A program made the position numbers and the translations under genes. This document shows, piece after piece, positions 60,785 to 64,000 of a stretch of 64,000 nucleotides of DNA (position 1 is its first letter; each line of letters opens with the position of its first letter). The notes beneath the pieces were generated by a model. The model did no database searches. It saw nothing but the letters and a program-made list of their open reading frames with translations, and was not told the origin of the DNA. Source of the DNA: Poriferisulfidus sp965221375 (GTDB lineage Bacteria > Pseudomonadota > Gammaproteobacteria > Poriferisulfidales > Poriferisulfidaceae); NCBI GenBank assembly GCA_965221375.1, contig OZ244883.1:1240001-1304000 (forward strand). The letters run 5' to 3'.

Positions 60785-61897
60785 TCACAGCAGGCTGGCT
60801 TGCCCGGATTTGTCTTCTCCGGACTGCACCACAAGATTCGACACCGTCACCCCCAACAAGCGTACCGCACGCCCCTGGGGCACGGCACGATGCAGCAATT
60901 CTTCCAAAACTTCCGTCATCTGCCGATAGGAAATGAGCGGCTGCGGAAATGAGTAACTGCGGGTCACTTGCGTAAAGTCGCTGAACTTGGCTTTGACGGT
61001 CACGGTACGACCGGACATTTGGCGCTCATGCAAATCAACTGCAACTTCGCGCGCTCGCAGCTTCAACGCCTCAAGCATCGTCTCCATATTTCTGAGGTCT
61101 TCCAGGAATGTCGTCTCCGAACCGACCGACTTGCGCGGTCGTTCCGCAATCACTTCTCGAGTATCCATGCCCATCGCGGCCTGGTGATAGTACTCGGCAT
61201 GCTTGCCGAAGACAGGCCGCAATTTTTCCAGCGGCCACTGGCGTAAATCCGCGCCCGTACGAATCCCCAGTCGATGCATCTTGCGTTCGGTGGCGGGTCC
61301 GATACCGAAAAATCTACCAATCGGCAACTCCGCAATTAATTGGGGAGCATCTTTCGGACGGATTACCGTCAAGCCGTCCGGCTTGTTCATGTCGGATGCG
61401 ATTTTGGCCAGGAATTTGTTGTAGGAGACGCCCGCCGACGCCGTCAAACGGGTCTGCTTCACAATGCGTCGCTTGATATCGCGGGCAATATCCGTCGCAA
61501 CCCCGCCAAACAGACGGCAACCGGTCACATCCAAAAACGCCTCATCGAGCGATAGAGGCTCCATCTTGCTCGTGTAATACAGAAAAATCTCCCGGATCTC
61601 CGCCGAGACTTGCCGATACAACTCAAAGCGCGGCTGCATGAACACCGCGTGCGGACACAGCTTTTGCGCGCGCCCGCTGGGCATGGCCGAATGAATCCCG
61701 TATTCTCGCGCCTCGTAACTGCACGTGGCCACCGTCCCTCGCCGTTCGGGATGGCCTCCAATAATTAACGGTTTGCCCTGCAAATCAGGATTTTCGCGCA
61801 CTTCAACTGCCGCATAGAATGCATCCATATCGACATGAATAATGCGCCGGCTCAACAGGTCCGGGGCAATCGCGGCACTGGCAGCTGTGCGCTTCAC
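60785..61897 (-). CDS. dinB: DNA polymerase IV
   Basis: DinB is the Y-family translesion polymerase. The 370-residue product has HVDMDAFYAAVEVRENP near residue 20, SLDEAFLDVTG near 114 with the catalytic Asp-Glu pair, the HhH region GRFFGIGPATERKMHRLGI near 190 and the little-finger domain after 250. The tail GQASLL resembles the beta-clamp-binding motif. The start is a GTG at 61897 overlapping the upstream gene as GTGA. No LexA box was recognised, and it appears to depend on the promoter of the gene upstream. Confidence 0.95.
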   Translation of the reverse strand: MKRTAASAAIAPDLLSRRIIHVDMDAFYAAVEVRENPDLQGKPLIIGGHPERRGTVATCSYEAREYGIHSAMPSGRAQKLCPHAVFMQPRFELYRQVSAEIREIFLYYTSKMEPLSLDEAFLDVTGCRLFGGVATDIARDIKRRIVKQTRLTASAGVSYNKFLAKIASDMNKPDGLTVIRPKDAPQLIAELPIGRFFGIGPATERKMHRLGIRTGADLRQWPLEKLRPVFGKHAEYYHQAAMGMDTREVIAERPRKSVGSETTFLEDLRNMETMLEALKLRAREVAVDLHERQMSGRTVTVKAKFSDFTQVTRSYSFPQPLISYRQMTEVLEELLHRAVPQGRAVRLLGVTVSNLVVQSGEDKSGQASLL

Positions 61898-62598
61898 TCC
61901 GATACACCGGGAAAACGCGCACGTAGCGCCTCCCGATCAAACCACCATGTCGGCACAATCACTTCCAACATCCGCGCCATGCGCTCCAGCAGCACGTCCA
62001 CATCATCCAGCTCGTGCATCTGCACCCAAATGCCAATCGCTTCGTCATCGGTAATTCCCCGATGATGCTCGGCGACTTCAGCCACCAGCTGTTTTGCCAT
62101 GAATACCAACCGATCGCGCTCGGACTCGGCCGTGCGCTGTTCCATCAGAAAATATCCGAGCATGGCGGCGACCGCCGCACCATCCGCCTGGGGCGGCATC
62201 TCTTCCACCAAATCTCGCAACAGTTGCAGACTCAATTCCGGATCAATCGGACAAGCGATTGCCAACCACACGCCGTGTCCGAGTGCCGGCACGGCCTCCT
62301 CCTGTTCACTCAAATACATGATGTGGCAAGCTTCGGCCGCAATCGCCCATTGGTCGCAGGCTAACGCACTCTCCAGCACCGTCCGGCCCATGGCGCACGC
62401 CGCGGAGGCTTCGCCCACATCGAGTAGCACCCGACTCAATTCCAGCTGCACTCCTAGACGTTCGGCATCCGGTAAATCCAGACGCTTGAGTTGCGCCTCC
62501 AGCCGCAATCGGTGTTGCTGAAGTACGGAAAGGCCTTCGGTGGCAGCCCCGGCGCCGTTGAGCCGGGGAGGTGCGGACGGAGGCTTGGGGGTGTTCAT
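61894..62598 (-). CDS. Hypothetical helical protein upstream of dinB
   Basis: I do not recognise this 234-residue protein. It is rich in Leu/Ala helices (about residues 24-190: LQQHRLRLEAQLKRLDLPDAERLGVQLELSRVLLDVGEASAACAMG and similar), like a TPR-type or alpha-solenoid protein. It lacks a signal peptide and any catalytic motif. The first roughly 20 residues are Pro/Ala-rich. Its stop overlaps the dinB start by four bases, so it is likely cotranslated with DNA polymerase IV. Confidence 0.65.
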   Translation of the reverse strand: MNTPKPPSAPPRLNGAGAATEGLSVLQQHRLRLEAQLKRLDLPDAERLGVQLELSRVLLDVGEASAACAMGRTVLESALACDQWAIAAEACHIMYLSEQEEAVPALGHGVWLAIACPIDPELSLQLLRDLVEEMPPQADGAAVAAMLGYFLMEQRTAESERDRLVFMAKQLVAEVAEHHRGITDDEAIGIWVQMHELDDVDVLLERMARMLEVIVPTWWFDREALRARFPGVSE

Positions 62599-62630
62599 GG
62601 ACGCTATTGTATTTTGTTCGCCGGTGGATT

Positions 62631-62660
62631 AAAAAAAAGCGCCCCCATAAATGGGGGCGC
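62631..62660 (-). terminator. Rho-independent terminator after the AlkB-like gene
   Basis: GCGCCCCCAT (62639-62648) and ATGGGGGCGC (62651-62660) form a ten-base GC-rich stem. On the minus strand it is followed by eight T (62631-62638). It lies 28 bp after the stop of the AlkB-like gene and insulates it from the dinB pair. Confidence 0.93.
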
Positions 62661-62688
62661 CTTACTCCGCAAGTAACGGAGGCGTGGA

Positions 62689-63834
62689 TCAGGCGTAGCC
62701 TGCCACCTTATTGATTCTCCGAGAGATCTCCAGCTCACCTTCCGAGGCTTCGCCGTCATCCCACTTCTGAAGTTCCTTCTTCATGAAGCTATGGAATGCC
62801 GGTGGCACCAAAGCGAGGGCAAACAAGGTGAAGTAGCCCATGCCCGTATTGGGTGCGCCCACTTCATCCAATTCCCAGAAATGGGTTTCCCCACGGTCAT
62901 GGTGATCTGCCTGACGGCCGATTTCGATGAAGAACCAGCTGGTGAACGCCGTGCTGTTGTCCCAGCTGTGGCGATAATCAATCGGCTGGTCCGGCTCCCG
63001 AATCAGGCCATAGTGCTCCATGTAGTTGAGCGCTTCCAACTCGAAGTTGGAGATCATCCAGATCAGCAGCATCGCGCAGATGCCCAGCCAGCCGCCGGCC
63101 AACCAGAACAGGAAGATCGTCGGCAGACTCATGGCATAACCGCGAATCCACCGGTTCTGCCAGGACAGGAAGGGTACGCCCAGTCGCTCCAGGCGGTGCT
63201 TCTCCATCGTGTACAGGAACTTGCTCTGACCGAAATAGGATTTCGGCAGATGCGCGTAGATGCTACGGCCTCGGGGCGACGTGGCCGGATCGTCTTCGCA
63301 ACCCAGTTCCAGATGATGGTTGTATACATGGGCATAGCAGAAATGCGACGATCCCGACAGCGCCATCATCCAACGAGCAATCAAAAAGCTGAAGCCTTTG
63401 GTATGCGCCAACTCATGCCCGTAAATAATGCCGATGCCAGCGAAGATGCCGGTCGAAATAACCGCGCCCACCAACTGCGTACCGGTAATGCCGTCATGAT
63501 AGGTCAGGCCCAGGAACGTGCCCATGCCTCCGACTTCCACACCGGTCACATATTGATAAATACGCCACGCAATCGCCAACTGCAGGAGCACAAATACTCC
63601 CAACATGCTGTACATGACGCCGTTTTGAAGGGCCGCGATGCCATAGGTGTTGCCGTCTTCGTCAAAGCCGGCACCCATCGTACGATCCGGCGTGATGGTA
63701 TCCACCAGAATACCGACGCCCATCAGTGCGACACCTACCCAGACCCACGGACCGCCCGCAACCACTCCGAACAGCGATGATAAAATCAACAGCGGCGCGA
63801 GGAAGTAGCGGACATTAATGAAGAACTTTTTCAT
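62689..63834 (-). CDS. AlkB-type membrane diiron alkane/aromatic monooxygenase
   Basis: This 381-residue integral membrane protein has about six helices and the complete histidine set of AlkB/XylM hydroxylases: YGHELAHT (His140, His144), AHVYNHHLELGCEDDPATSPRG (His169, His173, His174), LNYMEHYGL near 270 and RQADHHDRG near 315. These bind two irons and hydroxylate hydrocarbons with electrons from rubredoxin or ferredoxin. Neither partner is adjacent. The ribosome site AGGAGA lies upstream of ATG 63834. Which substrate is used is unknown; n-alkanes or alkyl groups are the usual ones. Confidence 0.9.
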   Translation of the reverse strand: MKKFFINVRYFLAPLLILSSLFGVVAGGPWVWVGVALMGVGILVDTITPDRTMGAGFDEDGNTYGIAALQNGVMYSMLGVFVLLQLAIAWRIYQYVTGVEVGGMGTFLGLTYHDGITGTQLVGAVISTGIFAGIGIIYGHELAHTKGFSFLIARWMMALSGSSHFCYAHVYNHHLELGCEDDPATSPRGRSIYAHLPKSYFGQSKFLYTMEKHRLERLGVPFLSWQNRWIRGYAMSLPTIFLFWLAGGWLGICAMLLIWMISNFELEALNYMEHYGLIREPDQPIDYRHSWDNSTAFTSWFFIEIGRQADHHDRGETHFWELDEVGAPNTGMGYFTLFALALVPPAFHSFMKKELQKWDDGEASEGELEISRRINKVAGYA

Positions 63835-63861
63835 TTAGTCTCTCCTGATTTCAAGTTCTGC

Positions 63862-63899
63862 GATTGCCTCAATAGCAATCTTTGATAGCTAATCTATCA
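63862..63899. promoter_or_regulatory. Two inverted repeats in the AlkB-like leader
   Basis: GATTGC/GCAATC (63862-63867 and 63875-63880) and TGATAG/CTATCA (63883-63888 and 63894-63899) are adjacent 6-bp inverted repeats, 28-65 bp upstream of the start. They could be operators or RNA hairpins. The rest of the upstream DNA to the window end (63900-64000) is very AT-rich and likely holds the promoter. Confidence 0.35.
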
Positions 63900-64000
63900 C
63901 ATCCACCCCACCGCGCAAATCTTATATATACATATATCCATGACAATAAGATGACAAATGTAGCATTATTCCTTATATAGCTATATAATTACTGTACAAA

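Noticed and set aside
62791..63780. Plus-strand frame of 329 codons
   Set aside because: It is the mirror of the AlkB-like gene, which has all its histidine motifs on the other strand.

Overview
The window is chromosomal DNA from a gammaproteobacterium, very probably a chemolithotrophic or sulfur-oxidising one. The gene order is typically gammaproteobacterial: mfd-csiV, ftsK-lolA-rarA beside trxB, suhB next to secF-secD-yajC with tgt-queA, hflK-hflC-DUF2065-hisZ-purA, metG-rnfB-like-nth, and nrdA-nrdB. The sulfur link rests on a SoxY carrier protein with a Tat signal and a C-terminal GGCG swinging arm, a YeeE/YedE (thiosulfate importer type) permease, a single-domain rhodanese, and a molybdopterin oxidoreductase paired with a flavin/ferredoxin reductase. 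A membrane diiron AlkB-type hydroxylase lies at the right end. The exact taxon cannot be fixed from the sequence alone.

Layout. 1-6.5 kb: end of mfd, csiV, a MscS channel, nagZ, a HipBA-type toxin-antitoxin pair and a rhodanese. 6.5-12 kb: rarA, lolA, ftsK and divergent trxB. 12-18.5 kb: six tightly packed minus-strand genes. They begin with a MotA/TolQ-like and a MotB-like membrane pair and continue into a GldA/GldF/GldG-type ABC exporter and a DUF4340 protein. 18.7-33 kb: suhB, the Sec accessory genes, and the tRNA-queuosine, purine and Hfl genes. Between yajC and tgt sits an AT-richer insert of two related propeller-like lipoproteins. 33-35 kb: a BepA-like protease and SoxY. 35-39 kb: an accessory patch with a DUF4143 ATPase behind a perfect hairpin, an orphan membrane protein, a decayed IS3-family element and orphan small genes. 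39-44 kb: the molybdo-enzyme pair, tRNA-Lys and the YeeE permease. 44-50 kb: metG, a solo RnfB-type ferredoxin, nth, then a complete hvfA-hvfD-hvfB-hvfC cluster, which makes a peptide-derived copper-binding metallophore. 50-64 kb: an orphan DNA-binding-like protein, an Fe-S/coq7 pair, nrdAB, an SLC13 transporter with an SDR, a TraB-like protein, dinB and the AlkB-like gene.

Most interesting points. (1) The HvfA precursor has six EGKCG motifs split 2+4 by a cysteine-free acidic array that keeps the same five-residue period as the motifs. (2) The stator-like pair sits in one apparent operon with the Gld-type exporter and lacks an OmpA domain. (3) The lipoproteins share a C-x13-C signature around WRS[RK]T[EQ]EF. 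(4) SoxY has no SoxZ beside it. (5) The 3' end of hvfC overlaps an opposing orphan gene by about 150 bp.
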